This document shows, in pieces, positions 35,711-44,416 of a DNA stretch of 64,000 nucleotides (position 1 is its first letter; each line of letters opens with the position of its first letter). This DNA comes from Flavobacterium sp. MDT1-60. GTDB lineage: Bacteria; Bacteroidota; Bacteroidia; Flavobacteriales; Flavobacteriaceae. The DNA lies in assembly GCF_014844035.1 (NCBI RefSeq), contig NZ_CP062159.1, positions 4,464,001 to 4,528,000 on the forward strand, given 5' to 3'. Both the position numbers and the translations under genes were made by a program. The notes under the pieces were generated by a model. That model saw only the letters and a program-made list of their open reading frames with translations, did not search any database and was not told where the DNA came from.

Positions 35711-35836
35711 AGCCACTAATTACACGAATTTTCACTAATTATTCTTTTGCCACAGATTAAAGAATTTAAAAAGATTTCTTTTAATTTTTCTCAATTTAAA
35801 AGCTATTAATTCGTGAAAATTAGTGAAATTCGTGGC
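35711..35836. repeat. GCCACGAATTTCACTAATT-type inverted repeat
   Basis: GCCACTAATTACACG and related words start at 35712. Their inverted counterpart, with ATTCGTGAAAATTAGTGAA and ATTCGTGGC, ends at 35836. About 65 bp of AT-rich DNA with a CCACAGATT word lies between them. The same family appears at 63060-63472. It could form a long hairpin after ridA. Confidence 0.7.
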
Positions 35837-35855
35837 AAAAAACTTTTTATAATTA

Positions 35856-37112
35856 ATGACCTCTCAAAAACTAAAAGAAATATTCCTGAACACTTTCAAA
35901 TGGATTTTGATCTGTTTTTTGATAGGTATATTTTCAGGATCGGCTTCGGCGTTTTTTTTGGTTTCACTAGAATGGGTTACACAATTTAGAATTCAGCACG
36001 ACTGGATCATTTGGCTTTTGCCTTTCGGCGGATTAATTGTCGGATTTAGTTATTATTATTGGGGAGAATCTGTCGTAAAAGGCAATAATTTATTGTTGGA
36101 AGAATACGAAAATCCAAAAAAAGTGATTCCGTTTAAAATGGCTCCTTTAGTACTTTTAGGAACTTTAGTTACCCATTTATTTGGAGGTTCTGCAGGCCGT
36201 GAAGGAACTGCTGTACAAATGGGGGGCGCCATCGCAGACCAATTCACCAAATTCTTCAACTTAGATAATTCCGAAAGAAAAATATTGATTATTCTCGGAA
36301 TCAGTGCGGGATTTGCTTCTGTATTTGGAACTCCTTTGGCGGGTGCTATTTTTGCTTTAGAAGTTTTATATTTTAGTAAAATCAATATCAAAAGCGTTAT
36401 TTTATCTTTTTTAGTGGCCTATGTGGCTTACTTTACTGTCGAGTTCTGGCAGGTAAAACATACACATTATATCATTCCTATTGTTCCAAAACTAGTGTCC
36501 AGCACTTTATTTTATACCGTAATTTTAGGACTATTATCAGGATTAGCCGCTTTATTATTTGCAAGAAGCACTCATTTTTGGAGTTCTCTTTTTTCAAAAA
36601 ATATTAAATATCCTCCGTTGCGACCTTTTATTGGAGGAATTATTTTAGCCATTGCAATTGCTGGTTTCGGCTTTACAAAATTCTCGGGTTTAGGCGTTCC
36701 GGTTATTATAGATTCTTTCTCAAACCAAAATCAATGGTATGACTTTTTACTAAAAATATTGTTTACAGGCTTTACTTTAGGAGCTGGTTTTAAAGGCGGA
36801 GAAGTAACACCATTGTTCTTTGTGGGAGCAACTTTAGGAAGTGCTTTATCAGCAGTTATTCCAATGCCAATCGCTCTTTTAGCCGGAATAGGATTTGTAG
36901 CTGTATTTTCGGGCGCGACCCACACTCCTATCGCCTGCACCATAATGGGAATGGAATTATTTGGAATTCAACCCGGAATTTTCATTGCCATTGCGTGCGT
37001 CATTGCCTATTTTTCTTCAGGTTCTGTTGGAATCTATAAATCGCAGCTTGTAAAGGGTGCAAAATATAAATTGTACCAGAAATTACAGAAAAAAGAATTG
37101 GAACATTTGTAG
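35856..37112 (+). CDS. ClC-family chloride channel/antiporter
   Basis: This 418-residue membrane protein has at least ten hydrophobic segments and the ClC filter motifs: GSAGREGTAVQMGGAIADQ (GREGP-like, about 111-129), ISAGFASVFGTPLAGAIFALEV, and GAGFKGGEVTPLFFVGATLG. The glutamate in GREGT is the external gate position. There are no CBS domains, as in short bacterial ClC proteins. It moves chloride or related anions, such as fluoride, across the inner membrane. Which anion, and whether it exchanges protons, is not readable here. The next gene starts 68 bp later. Confidence 0.9.
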   Translation: MTSQKLKEIFLNTFKWILICFLIGIFSGSASAFFLVSLEWVTQFRIQHDWIIWLLPFGGLIVGFSYYYWGESVVKGNNLLLEEYENPKKVIPFKMAPLVLLGTLVTHLFGGSAGREGTAVQMGGAIADQFTKFFNLDNSERKILIILGISAGFASVFGTPLAGAIFALEVLYFSKINIKSVILSFLVAYVAYFTVEFWQVKHTHYIIPIVPKLVSSTLFYTVILGLLSGLAALLFARSTHFWSSLFSKNIKYPPLRPFIGGIILAIAIAGFGFTKFSGLGVPVIIDSFSNQNQWYDFLLKILFTGFTLGAGFKGGEVTPLFFVGATLGSALSAVIPMPIALLAGIGFVAVFSGATHTPIACTIMGMELFGIQPGIFIAIACVIAYFSSGSVGIYKSQLVKGAKYKLYQKLQKKELEHL

Positions 37113-37180
37113 ACAAATATTTTTTCTAATAATTAAGACTTTTTTTGTAGTATTGTTTTCCTAAATCAAATCTTACTACA

Positions 37181-38662
37181 ATGGCATTTGGATTCCCAGC
37201 TAACTTTTCAGAATTAATTCCGTTAAACAATTTGTCACAATCGGCTTTCATATTGGTTACAATCAGCATTTGTAAAAAACTAGATTGGAATTTGATTTCT
37301 GTTAATGAAAACGGAGTTCTCGCATTTTCCAAAAACAAAAAAAACACCTGGAACGAAACTATTGCCATTGCATTTGATGAGGAGAATATCGCAATTGTTA
37401 CCAGTTCATCAAACGGAAATCAATTTTACGATCGAGGCCGAAATAAAAAAAACACTGACAATTTTTTAAACCTTTATTTCGAAGAATTAAAAGAAATTTC
37501 AAATCTAAATTTGAGTCAGGATGCTTTTCAGGAACAAATTAAAATAGAGCAGAAAAACCTTTTAACACTGGAAAAAACAGAGCAAAACATTACTTCATTT
37601 TATTCCGTTTTTTCAATTTTTATCCCAACAAAAAGCTATTTGATCACGCCAATTATAATCTATTTAAATATTATATATTTTCTGATAATGATATTTTCAG
37701 GGGTCCATTTTTTCGCTCCAGAAGTTCAGGAAATAATTGACTGGGGAGGAAATTATGGTCCTCTTACTTATGAAAACCAATATTGGAGGCTATTATCAGC
37801 TTGTTTTATACATATTGGATTTTTTCATTTAGTAGCTAATTGTATTACGCTGGCTTATGTTGGATTGATTTTAGAATCCTATCTAAAAAAATGGAGTTTT
37901 CTAATTACGTATTTGTTCTGCGGAATCCTGGCGAGCTTAAGTAGTTTGTATTGGAATAAGGATCTTGTAAGTGCTGGAGCATCGGGAGCCATATTTGGAA
38001 TGTTTGGTGTTTTGTTAATTGCTGCTCTAGGGAAAAGAATAGACACAAAATTAACTGCTAAAATTGTCTTTTTGGTAGTTCTAAACATTTGTTACAGCTT
38101 TAGTGATGGAATTGACAGTGCAGCTCATATTGGCGGATTTCTTGCAGGAATTGTTTTTGGCATAACTGTTTTTATTTCAGGTGAAAAAAGAAAAATTGGA
38201 CTTGCCTCAATTTATTCAGTAGCCTTAATTTCAATCATTTGCCTTTATATAAATTTCAAAAGTTCTCAAGTTTATATTTATCAGATAATGGAATATGAAA
38301 AAAGAATGCAAGAGTTTGTTGACATGGAAAAAATGGCTTTAGAAGCTTATAGTGTTCAATATGGCAATTCATATTCTGAAAATAAAGAAAGTACTCTGTA
38401 TCTAATTAAAGACCGAGGCATTTATTATTGGAACGAAAACATTACTTTGATGACTGAACTGGATAAATTATATCTCCCAAAAGAAATTCATGAACAAAAT
38501 GAAAGATTAATCGAATATTGCAAATTGAGAATTAGCTTTTATGAACTTGCTTATAAAAAAATCGTGGAAAACAGCACTTTATATGATGAAAAAATGCTTG
38601 CTCTAGACTTCAAAATATCAAGTATTATGAATCAGATTAGTAAAGCAAAATCCAAGACTTAA
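37181..38662 (+). CDS. rhomboid-family intramembrane serine protease
   Basis: This 493-residue protein has a soluble N-terminal domain (1-155). Six or so membrane segments follow (about 160-365), with WRLLSACFIHIGFFHLVANC, the nucleophile serine in SAGASGAIFGMFGVLL (about 269) and the catalytic histidine in SAAHIGGFLAG (about 316). An unusual C-terminal tail of about 125 residues is charged and helical. Rhomboids cut transmembrane helices of substrates inside the membrane. The extra N- and C-terminal domains probably recruit substrate or control activity; neither is recognised. The pseudo-repeat after the stop separates it from nrnA. Confidence 0.9.
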   Translation: MAFGFPANFSELIPLNNLSQSAFILVTISICKKLDWNLISVNENGVLAFSKNKKNTWNETIAIAFDEENIAIVTSSSNGNQFYDRGRNKKNTDNFLNLYFEELKEISNLNLSQDAFQEQIKIEQKNLLTLEKTEQNITSFYSVFSIFIPTKSYLITPIIIYLNIIYFLIMIFSGVHFFAPEVQEIIDWGGNYGPLTYENQYWRLLSACFIHIGFFHLVANCITLAYVGLILESYLKKWSFLITYLFCGILASLSSLYWNKDLVSAGASGAIFGMFGVLLIAALGKRIDTKLTAKIVFLVVLNICYSFSDGIDSAAHIGGFLAGIVFGITVFISGEKRKIGLASIYSVALISIICLYINFKSSQVYIYQIMEYEKRMQEFVDMEKMALEAYSVQYGNSYSENKESTLYLIKDRGIYYWNENITLMTELDKLYLPKEIHEQNERLIEYCKLRISFYELAYKKIVENSTLYDEKMLALDFKISSIMNQISKAKSKT

Positions 38663-38749
38663 ATTAAATTTGGAATTTCACTCTTATTATAAAACAAAAT
38701 AATTTCCCTCAAATCCCAAATACTAAATTTTAAAAATAAAATTCACTAT

Positions 38750-38784
38750 AACTCATAACTTATAACTCCTAACTCATAATTTAT
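38750..38784. repeat. AACTCATAACT tandem words
   Basis: TAACTCATAACT, TATAACTCC and TAACTCATAATTTATAA occur in a row before nrnA. These are short direct repeats of a kind common between flavobacterial genes. No function is seen. Confidence 0.4.
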
Positions 38785-38833
38785 AAAAGTGTGTTAATCT
38801 CCAAAATGTTTTCAGCATTACATTAAAAAAATG

Positions 38834-38841
38834 TAAATTCG
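38834..38841 (+). promoter_or_regulatory. possible nrnA -7 box
   Basis: TAAATTCG matches the Bacteroidota -7 box at all but one base and ends 6 nt before the ATG at 38848. The transcript would be nearly leaderless. The same variant box precedes the DoxX-like gene. Confidence 0.4.
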
Positions 38842-38847
38842 CACACT

Positions 38848-39852
38848 ATGAAAATACAAGATATTCAGGCAATAGAATTGTTGCTTGCGACTCCAAAGAA
38901 AATTGCAATTATACCGCACAGAGGACCTGATGGCGACGCTATGGGTTCTACTTTAGGTTTATACCATTTTTTATTAAAAAACAATCACCATCCAACCGTG
39001 ATTGCTCCTAATGATTTTCCTGATTTTTTAGCCTGGCTTCCAGGTTCAGAAACTGTAAAAATATTTGAAAAAGATACTGAAAACTGTACCAAAATATTAG
39101 AAGAAGCAGAGTTAATTTTTACACTTGACTTTAATGCTTTTCACCGTACAGGAGAAATGGAACATACTTTAGCAAAACTGACTGCTCCATTTATTATGAT
39201 TGATCATCACCAAAAACCTGATGATTATGCTGCTTACACTTACTCCGATACATCATTTGGATCAACTTGCGAAATGGTTTATAATTTTATTTCTTTCTTA
39301 AACAAAAAAGAAGATTTAGATAAAACCATTGCAACTTGCATTTATACCGGAATCCTGACTGATTCAGGTTCATTCCGTTTTCCGGGAACTACAGGAAATA
39401 CACATAGAATCATTGCAGAATTAATTGATTTAGGAGTTGAAAATACTCAGATTCCAGTTTTATTATTTGATAACAGTTCATACAGTCGTTTACAATTATT
39501 AGGGCGTGCTTTACAGAATATGAAAGTTCTGGAAGAACATAAAACATCATATACATCCCTTACTCAGGACGAGCTGGACTCGTTTGATTATGTAAAAGGC
39601 GATACTGAAGGAATTGTAAATTACGGACTAAGTATAAAAGGTATTGTTTTTACCGCTATTTTTATCGAAAATAAAGATGAGAAAATTATCAAAATTTCTT
39701 TCCGTTCGCAAGGTGGATTTGATGTGAATCAGTTCGCAAGAGATCATTTTAACGGTGGCGGGCATAGTAATGCAGCTGGCGGAAGATCAGACGTTTCGAT
39801 GGAAGAAACTTTGAAAAAATTCGAAGATTTAGTAACTAAACTAAAAATATAA
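38848..39852 (+). CDS. nrnA: DHH phosphoesterase, NrnA-like oligoribonuclease
   Basis: This 334-residue cytosolic protein has all the DHH/DHHA1 metal motifs: IIPHRGPDGDAMGS (about 19-32), FTLDFNAFHRTGE, IDHHQKP (about 113-119), GILTDSGSFRF and the C-terminal GGGHSNAAGG. NrnA degrades nano-RNA oligonucleotides and dephosphorylates PAP. It leads a tight run in which gldI starts 7 bp after the stop. Conservation of this order suggests an operon with the three exported isomerases. Exact activity (oligoribonuclease, PAP phosphatase or cyclic dinucleotide intermediates) is not settled by sequence. Confidence 0.9.
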   Translation: MKIQDIQAIELLLATPKKIAIIPHRGPDGDAMGSTLGLYHFLLKNNHHPTVIAPNDFPDFLAWLPGSETVKIFEKDTENCTKILEEAELIFTLDFNAFHRTGEMEHTLAKLTAPFIMIDHHQKPDDYAAYTYSDTSFGSTCEMVYNFISFLNKKEDLDKTIATCIYTGILTDSGSFRFPGTTGNTHRIIAELIDLGVENTQIPVLLFDNSSYSRLQLLGRALQNMKVLEEHKTSYTSLTQDELDSFDYVKGDTEGIVNYGLSIKGIVFTAIFIENKDEKIIKISFRSQGGFDVNQFARDHFNGGGHSNAAGGRSDVSMEETLKKFEDLVTKLKI

Positions 39853-39858
39853 CCTACT

Positions 39859-40566
39859 ATGAACTACATAAAACTAAGCATTTACACGCTCCTTTTTGCT
39901 GTTTTATTGGTTAGCTGTAAACAACATGAAGATGCCAGAAGACCTATTTCAAGAGCTTCTGGGACTTTTATGAAAAAGTCAGTTGACCGTAACAAAAAAT
40001 TAATAGCAGACGAAGAAAATGTTATTAAGAAAATCATCAAAAGCAATCCAAAGGTAAAATATTACGCTACAAGAAAGGGCTATTGGCTTTCTTATGACGA
40101 AAGAAATTTAAACGAAACGCAAACGCCCCGAAAAGGAGATATTGCTTATTTCAATTTGGAAGTAAAAGACATGAAAGGCAATGTGATCTATTCAGAAGCT
40201 GATCTTGGTCCACAAACCTATTATGTAGACAAACAAGACATCATGATGGGTTTGCGTGACGGTATCAAACTGATGCGTAAAAACGAAACCGTAACTTTCT
40301 TATTTCCATCACATATTGCATACGGATATCATGGCGATAATAAAAAAATTGGCCCCAATGAATCCTTAATGTGTACGGTTACACTACGTAATTTTGTTCC
40401 GGATCCGGCAGCTCCACAACCAGCAGCTCCAGCAGCACAAGTTCCAACAGGTCAAACAGCAGCTCCAACAACAACAGCGACAGGACAAGCTCCAAAACCG
40501 GCAACATCAAAACCTGCAGCGGTAAAACCAGTAACTCCAATTAAAAAAGATACAATAACCCCATAA
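39859..40566 (+). CDS. gldI: GldI-type gliding motility peptidyl-prolyl isomerase
   Basis: This 235-residue lipoprotein (LLVSC, Cys20) has the GldI hallmark KQHEDARRPISRASGTFMKKS after the lipobox. Its FKBP domain (about 65-170) contains YYVDKQDIMMGLRDGIKLM and FLFPSHIAYGYHGDNKKIG. In Flavobacterium johnsoniae, GldI is needed for gliding and probably helps fold type 9 secretion/motility parts in the periplasm. Here the domain is followed by a Pro/Ala/Thr-rich tail of about 55 residues (PAAPAAQVPTGQ ...), longer than I expect for GldI. It starts 7 bp after nrnA and precedes two more isomerases. Confidence 0.9.
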   Translation: MNYIKLSIYTLLFAVLLVSCKQHEDARRPISRASGTFMKKSVDRNKKLIADEENVIKKIIKSNPKVKYYATRKGYWLSYDERNLNETQTPRKGDIAYFNLEVKDMKGNVIYSEADLGPQTYYVDKQDIMMGLRDGIKLMRKNETVTFLFPSHIAYGYHGDNKKIGPNESLMCTVTLRNFVPDPAAPQPAAPAAQVPTGQTAAPTTTATGQAPKPATSKPAAVKPVTPIKKDTITP

Positions 40567-40582
40567 AAACAACATTTTAAAA

Positions 40583-41659
40583 ATGAAAAAGAGTATTTTA
40601 TTATTACTACTAGCCGTTACCTCATTTTATTCTTGTAAAGACGAGCATAGCAATTTGCCTGATGGTTTGTATGCTGACATTGAAACAAACAAAGGGCATA
40701 TTATTGTTGAACTGGATTATAAAAAAGCACCAATTACGGTAGCAAATTTTGTAACCTTAGCTGAAGGTAAAAACGAATTTGTAACTAAAGAATATCTTAA
40801 AGGCAAACCTTTTTACGACGGTCTAAAATTTCACAGAGTAATTGAAGAATTCATGATTCAAACCGGAGATCCCGAAGGAACTGGTTCTGGAGACACTGGC
40901 TATAAATTTAAAGATGAGATCACTGATTTAAAATTTGATAAAGCAGGTGTTTTGGCTATGGCTAATAATGGTCCCGGAACAAACAGCAGCCAATTTTTTA
41001 TTACACATGTCGAGACTCCATGGTTAGACGGAAAACACACTATTTTTGGTCATGTAGTTGAAAAAGGACAGGAAGTAGTAAATCAGGTAAAACAAGACGA
41101 TAAAATTGTTTCTGTAACTATCATCAGAAATGGTGAAGCGGCTAAAAAGTTTGATGCCGTAAAAATATTTCATGATTATTTTTCGGAAATAGCAAAAGAA
41201 CAAAGCAAATTTGCAGGAGTTCAAAAAGAAAAAGTGGATGCACTTGCTGCCTTAAAAGCAAAAGCAACAAAAACAAGTACTGGATTAGAATATGTAATCA
41301 CAGAAAAAGGAACAGGCAAAAAACCTGCAAATGGAACTCAGGTTTACATTCATTACTCAGGTTTCTTAGAAAACGGAACCCTTTTTGATTCAAGTGTAGA
41401 AGAGGTATCTAAAACTTTTGGTAAATATGACCCTGCAAGAGCTGAAGCAAAAGGATATCAACCGATTCCTTTTACAGCCGGAAGTAAATCAGGTTTAATT
41501 CCTGGGTTTATTGAAGGAATTGAACAACTTTCATTTGGAGATAAAGCGGTTATTTTTATCCCATCTCATTTGGCTTATGGCGCAACAGGAGCTGGTAACG
41601 TTATTCCTCCAAACGCTAATATTGTTTTCGAAATTCAATTATTAGAAAAACCACAATAA
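40583..41659 (+). CDS. cyclophilin-FKBP fusion lipoprotein
   Basis: This 358-residue lipoprotein (FYSC, Cys18) has a cyclophilin domain (about 28-205: GLKFHRVIEEFMIQTGDP, MANNGPGTNSSQFFITHVETPWLDGKHTIFG). A helical linker follows, then an FKBP domain (about 240-358: VYIHYSGFLENGTLFDSS, SKSGLIPGFIEGIEQLSFGDKA, IPSHLAYGATGAGNVIPPNA). Two different prolyl isomerase folds are thus joined in one periplasmic protein. It starts 16 bp after gldI. It is a paralogue of the next gene. Proline isomerisation of exported proteins is the likely role. Confidence 0.92.
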   Translation: MKKSILLLLLAVTSFYSCKDEHSNLPDGLYADIETNKGHIIVELDYKKAPITVANFVTLAEGKNEFVTKEYLKGKPFYDGLKFHRVIEEFMIQTGDPEGTGSGDTGYKFKDEITDLKFDKAGVLAMANNGPGTNSSQFFITHVETPWLDGKHTIFGHVVEKGQEVVNQVKQDDKIVSVTIIRNGEAAKKFDAVKIFHDYFSEIAKEQSKFAGVQKEKVDALAALKAKATKTSTGLEYVITEKGTGKKPANGTQVYIHYSGFLENGTLFDSSVEEVSKTFGKYDPARAEAKGYQPIPFTAGSKSGLIPGFIEGIEQLSFGDKAVIFIPSHLAYGATGAGNVIPPNANIVFEIQLLEKPQ

Positions 41660-41700
41660 ATATATTTAAAAACCTATCATAGACTTAAATTCGGAATACG

Positions 41701-42831
41701 ATGAAATTTAAATTTCTATTTTTATTTTGCCTGGCAATAGTAAATATTCAGGCTCAGACAACAAAAAAACCGGTTGCAAAACCAAAAGCTGTACCAACAA
41801 AAACAGTCGCTAAAGCAGATCCAAATGATGGTATTTTTGCTACTATTTCTACAACAAAAGGAGACATTGTTGTTTCTTTAGAATATGTAAAAGCTCCTGT
41901 TACTGTAGCTAACTTTATTTCTTTGGCAGAAGGTAAAAATCCTAATGTAAAAGTGGAAAAATTAAAAGGAAAGCCATTTTATGACGGATTAAAATTCCAT
42001 CGAGTTATTAATGATTTCATGATTCAGGGTGGAGATCCTGACGGAAATGGTTCAGGTGGACCTGGATATTCATTTAAAGATGAATTTACAGAAGAATTAA
42101 AATTTGACAAAGGCGGTATTCTGGCAATGGCAAATTCTGGCCCGGCAACTAATGGAAGCCAATTCTTCATTACGCATAAAGAAACACCCTGGTTAAATGG
42201 AAAACATACTATTTTTGGACATGTCGTTTCCGGAATGGATAATGTTAATAAAATTGTTCAGGATGATATCATGACAAAAATTACCATTACACGTAAAGGG
42301 ACAGCTGCTAAAAAATTTGACGCCGTAAAAGTTTTAACTGAAGACGCTAAAAAAGACGAAGCAAAAAAATCAGAATCTCAAAAAGTGGTTAAGGATAAAG
42401 CTGCTTATTTTGCAGCAACAAAAGCTAAAGCAACTATAACAGCATCTGGTTTAAAATATGTAGTAACACAAAAAGGAACTGGTGTAAAAGGTGCTGAAGG
42501 TTCTAACATTTATTTTCATTATGCCGGTTATTTTGAAGACGGAACTCTTTTTGACAGCAGTATGCCAAGTGTAGCTAAAGCATATGGTAAATATGACGCC
42601 AACCGAGATGCACAAGGTGGATACAAAGCTTTTCCTTTTACTGTGGGTAAAAAAGACGGAATGATTCCAGGATTCATCGAAGCTCTTGGAATGATGACTG
42701 ATGGCGAAAAAGCAATTTTCTTTCTTCCAGCCAATTTAGCTTATGGTGAAAAAGGCGCCGGAGGTGTAATTCCACCAAACGCTACTTTGATTTTTGAAAT
42801 TGAAACTTATACAAATCAACCAGTGAAGTAA
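41701..42831 (+). CDS. secreted cyclophilin-FKBP fusion
   Basis: This 376-residue protein has a signal peptide without lipobox (IVNIQAQ, about 18), so it is free in the periplasm. A Lys/Pro/Thr-rich linker is followed by a cyclophilin domain (GLKFHRVINDFMIQGGDP, MANSGPATNGSQFFITHKETPWLNGKHTIFG). A charged linker (EDAKKDEAKKSES) leads to the FKBP domain (IYFHYAGYFEDGTLFDSS, KKDGMIPGFIEALGMMTDGEKA, LPANLAYGEKGAGGVIPPNA). It is closely related to the preceding lipoprotein and is a likely tandem duplication. It is the last gene of the nrnA-gldI run, closed by the terminator at 42862. Confidence 0.92.
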   Translation: MKFKFLFLFCLAIVNIQAQTTKKPVAKPKAVPTKTVAKADPNDGIFATISTTKGDIVVSLEYVKAPVTVANFISLAEGKNPNVKVEKLKGKPFYDGLKFHRVINDFMIQGGDPDGNGSGGPGYSFKDEFTEELKFDKGGILAMANSGPATNGSQFFITHKETPWLNGKHTIFGHVVSGMDNVNKIVQDDIMTKITITRKGTAAKKFDAVKVLTEDAKKDEAKKSESQKVVKDKAAYFAATKAKATITASGLKYVVTQKGTGVKGAEGSNIYFHYAGYFEDGTLFDSSMPSVAKAYGKYDANRDAQGGYKAFPFTVGKKDGMIPGFIEALGMMTDGEKAIFFLPANLAYGEKGAGGVIPPNATLIFEIETYTNQPVK

Positions 42832-42861
42832 TTAATTCTTATTATTTTAAGTGAAAAATAC

Positions 42862-42894
42862 AAAGCCATCAAATCACAGATTTGTTGGCTTTTT
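42862..42894 (+). terminator. terminator after PPIase genes
   Basis: AAAGCCATCAAATC (42862-42875) pairs with GATTTGTTGGCTTT (42879-42892), with one mismatch and a 3-nt loop, followed by T residues. It ends the nrnA-gldI-PPIase-PPIase transcript. Confidence 0.8.
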
Positions 42895-43014
42895 TGTTTT
42901 AACCGATTTTTAATATTCTGATAAATCTTCAATTTGCACTTTAATCAGACCTATAAAAATAGATAAAGAATAACCTTTTCCTCGATTTTATAATAAATCA
43001 CAAACAAAATACGT

Positions 43015-43022
43015 TACCTTTG
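43015..43022 (+). promoter_or_regulatory. -7 box before EamA transporter gene
   Basis: TACCTTTG is a perfect TAnnTTTG box, 31 nt before the ATG at 43054. No clear TTG -33 was seen in the expected window. Confidence 0.5.
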
Positions 43023-43053
43023 CCGGCTTTAATTTTTTAAAAAATAAATTTAG

Positions 43054-43950
43054 ATGTCACAAAACAATGTATTAAAAGGAGTATTTTTAGTTGCTTTAGG
43101 AGCTACAACTTATGGAATGTTAGCCACTTTTGTAAAAATGGCTTATTCTGAAGGATACACAACTGCCGAAGTAACAACCTCTCAATTTGTTTTGGGGATT
43201 ATTGGAATTCTACTAATCAATGCATTCCAAAAAATAAAGCACAAAGACAATGTTGTAAAAGCTACTCCAAAAAATATTTTTAACTTAATGCTGGCTGGAA
43301 CCTCTTTAGGAATGACAAGTTTGTTTTATTACTTGGCTGTAAAATACATTCCGGTTTCAATTGGTATCGTTTTATTAATGCAAACGGTTTGGATGGGTGT
43401 TTTACTTGAGATGATTTTAGAAAAAAAATTACCATCAAAACAAAAAGTAATCGCAGTTTTTATTGTCCTTGTTGGAACTGTTTTGGCTACTAATATCATC
43501 AATAACGATATAAAATTGGATTGGAGAGGAATTGCATGGGGCGTTATGGCCGCGGCTTCTTTTACTACAACCATGTTCACCGCAAATCGTGTTGCAACTG
43601 AAATTTCATCAGCACAACGAAGTTTATATATGCTGTTAGGTGGTGCTGTAATTGTATTTTCATTCGCATTTGTTACTCAGGTAACACCATTCAATCTGGA
43701 AATTTTTATGAAATGGGGAATTGTACTGTCTTTATTCGGAACTATTATTCCGCCAATGCTTATGAATGCAGGTTTTCCGTTAACCGGAATTGGTTTAGGA
43801 AGTATCGTTTCTGCTTTAGAATTACCTGTTTCTGTAATGATGGCTTATGTACTTTTAAATGAAAAAGTGATCTTTTTACAATGGGTTGGAATTGTTTTAA
43901 TTATTTTGGCCATTATTATTATGAATGTAAATTTTAAACGTAAAAACTAG
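43054..43950 (+). CDS. EamA/DMT-family transporter
   Basis: This 298-residue protein has ten predicted membrane helices in two repeats of the EamA fold. The first starts GVFLVALGATTYGMLATFVKMAY and the second GIAWGVMAAASFTTTMFTANRV. The typical end is GSIVSALELPVSVMMAYVLLNEKVIFLQWVGIVLI. Such drug/metabolite transporters move small metabolites or amino acids across the inner membrane, often as exporters. Substrate is unknown. It has its own promoter-like box and no tight neighbour. Confidence 0.9.
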   Translation: MSQNNVLKGVFLVALGATTYGMLATFVKMAYSEGYTTAEVTTSQFVLGIIGILLINAFQKIKHKDNVVKATPKNIFNLMLAGTSLGMTSLFYYLAVKYIPVSIGIVLLMQTVWMGVLLEMILEKKLPSKQKVIAVFIVLVGTVLATNIINNDIKLDWRGIAWGVMAAASFTTTMFTANRVATEISSAQRSLYMLLGGAVIVFSFAFVTQVTPFNLEIFMKWGIVLSLFGTIIPPMLMNAGFPLTGIGLGSIVSALELPVSVMMAYVLLNEKVIFLQWVGIVLIILAIIIMNVNFKRKN

Positions 43951-44010
43951 TTCATTTTACATAGACTTAAAAAAAAGCTTCTTGTAATGTTATAATTGTT
44001 AATTTTTTTA

Positions 44011-44018
44011 TAAATTCG
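44011..44018 (+). promoter_or_regulatory. -7 box before DoxX-like gene
   Basis: TAAATTCG is one mismatch from TAnnTTTG, 17 nt before the ATG at 44036. Same variant as upstream of nrnA. Confidence 0.4.
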
Positions 44019-44035
44019 TGATAAACAATAATATC

Positions 44036-44392
44036 ATGAATTCACCCTGGCATTTATATTTAATGGCTTCTCTATATATAATTGCTGGAATTAATCATTT
44101 TATAAAACCCGGAATGTATCTCAGGATCATTCCTCCCCTATTCAAAAACCCCAAATTAATAAATACTTTAAGTGGAGTTGCCGAAGTACTTTTAGGTATT
44201 CTCCTGATGTTTCCTTTTTCAAAAAAAATTGCTGCATGGGGAATTATAGCATTGCTAATTGCTGTATTTCCAGCCAATTTATTTATGTATCGAAATAAAA
44301 AAGCAAGTTTTGGTCTGCCAAGATGGATTTTATTTGTACGTTTGCCCTTACAAATTATTTTGATTTATTGGGCTTACCAATATACATTCTAA
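44036..44392 (+). CDS. DoxX-like small membrane protein
   Basis: From ATG 44036 the protein has 118 residues and four hydrophobic helices: LYLMASLYIIAGINHF, LINTLSGVAEVLLGILLMF, IAAWGIIALLIAVFPANLFMY and FVRLPLQIILIYWAY. The pattern GINHFIKPG with FPANLFMY fits the DoxX-like family. An upstream GTG at 44018 overlaps a TAAATTCG promoter box (44011-44018), which argues for the later ATG. It precedes aqpZ by 24 bp and is probably co-transcribed with it. Function of this subgroup is unknown. Confidence 0.8.
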   Translation: MNSPWHLYLMASLYIIAGINHFIKPGMYLRIIPPLFKNPKLINTLSGVAEVLLGILLMFPFSKKIAAWGIIALLIAVFPANLFMYRNKKASFGLPRWILFVRLPLQIILIYWAYQYTF

Positions 44393-44416
44393 CATTAACC
44401 ATTAAATTATTTTATT

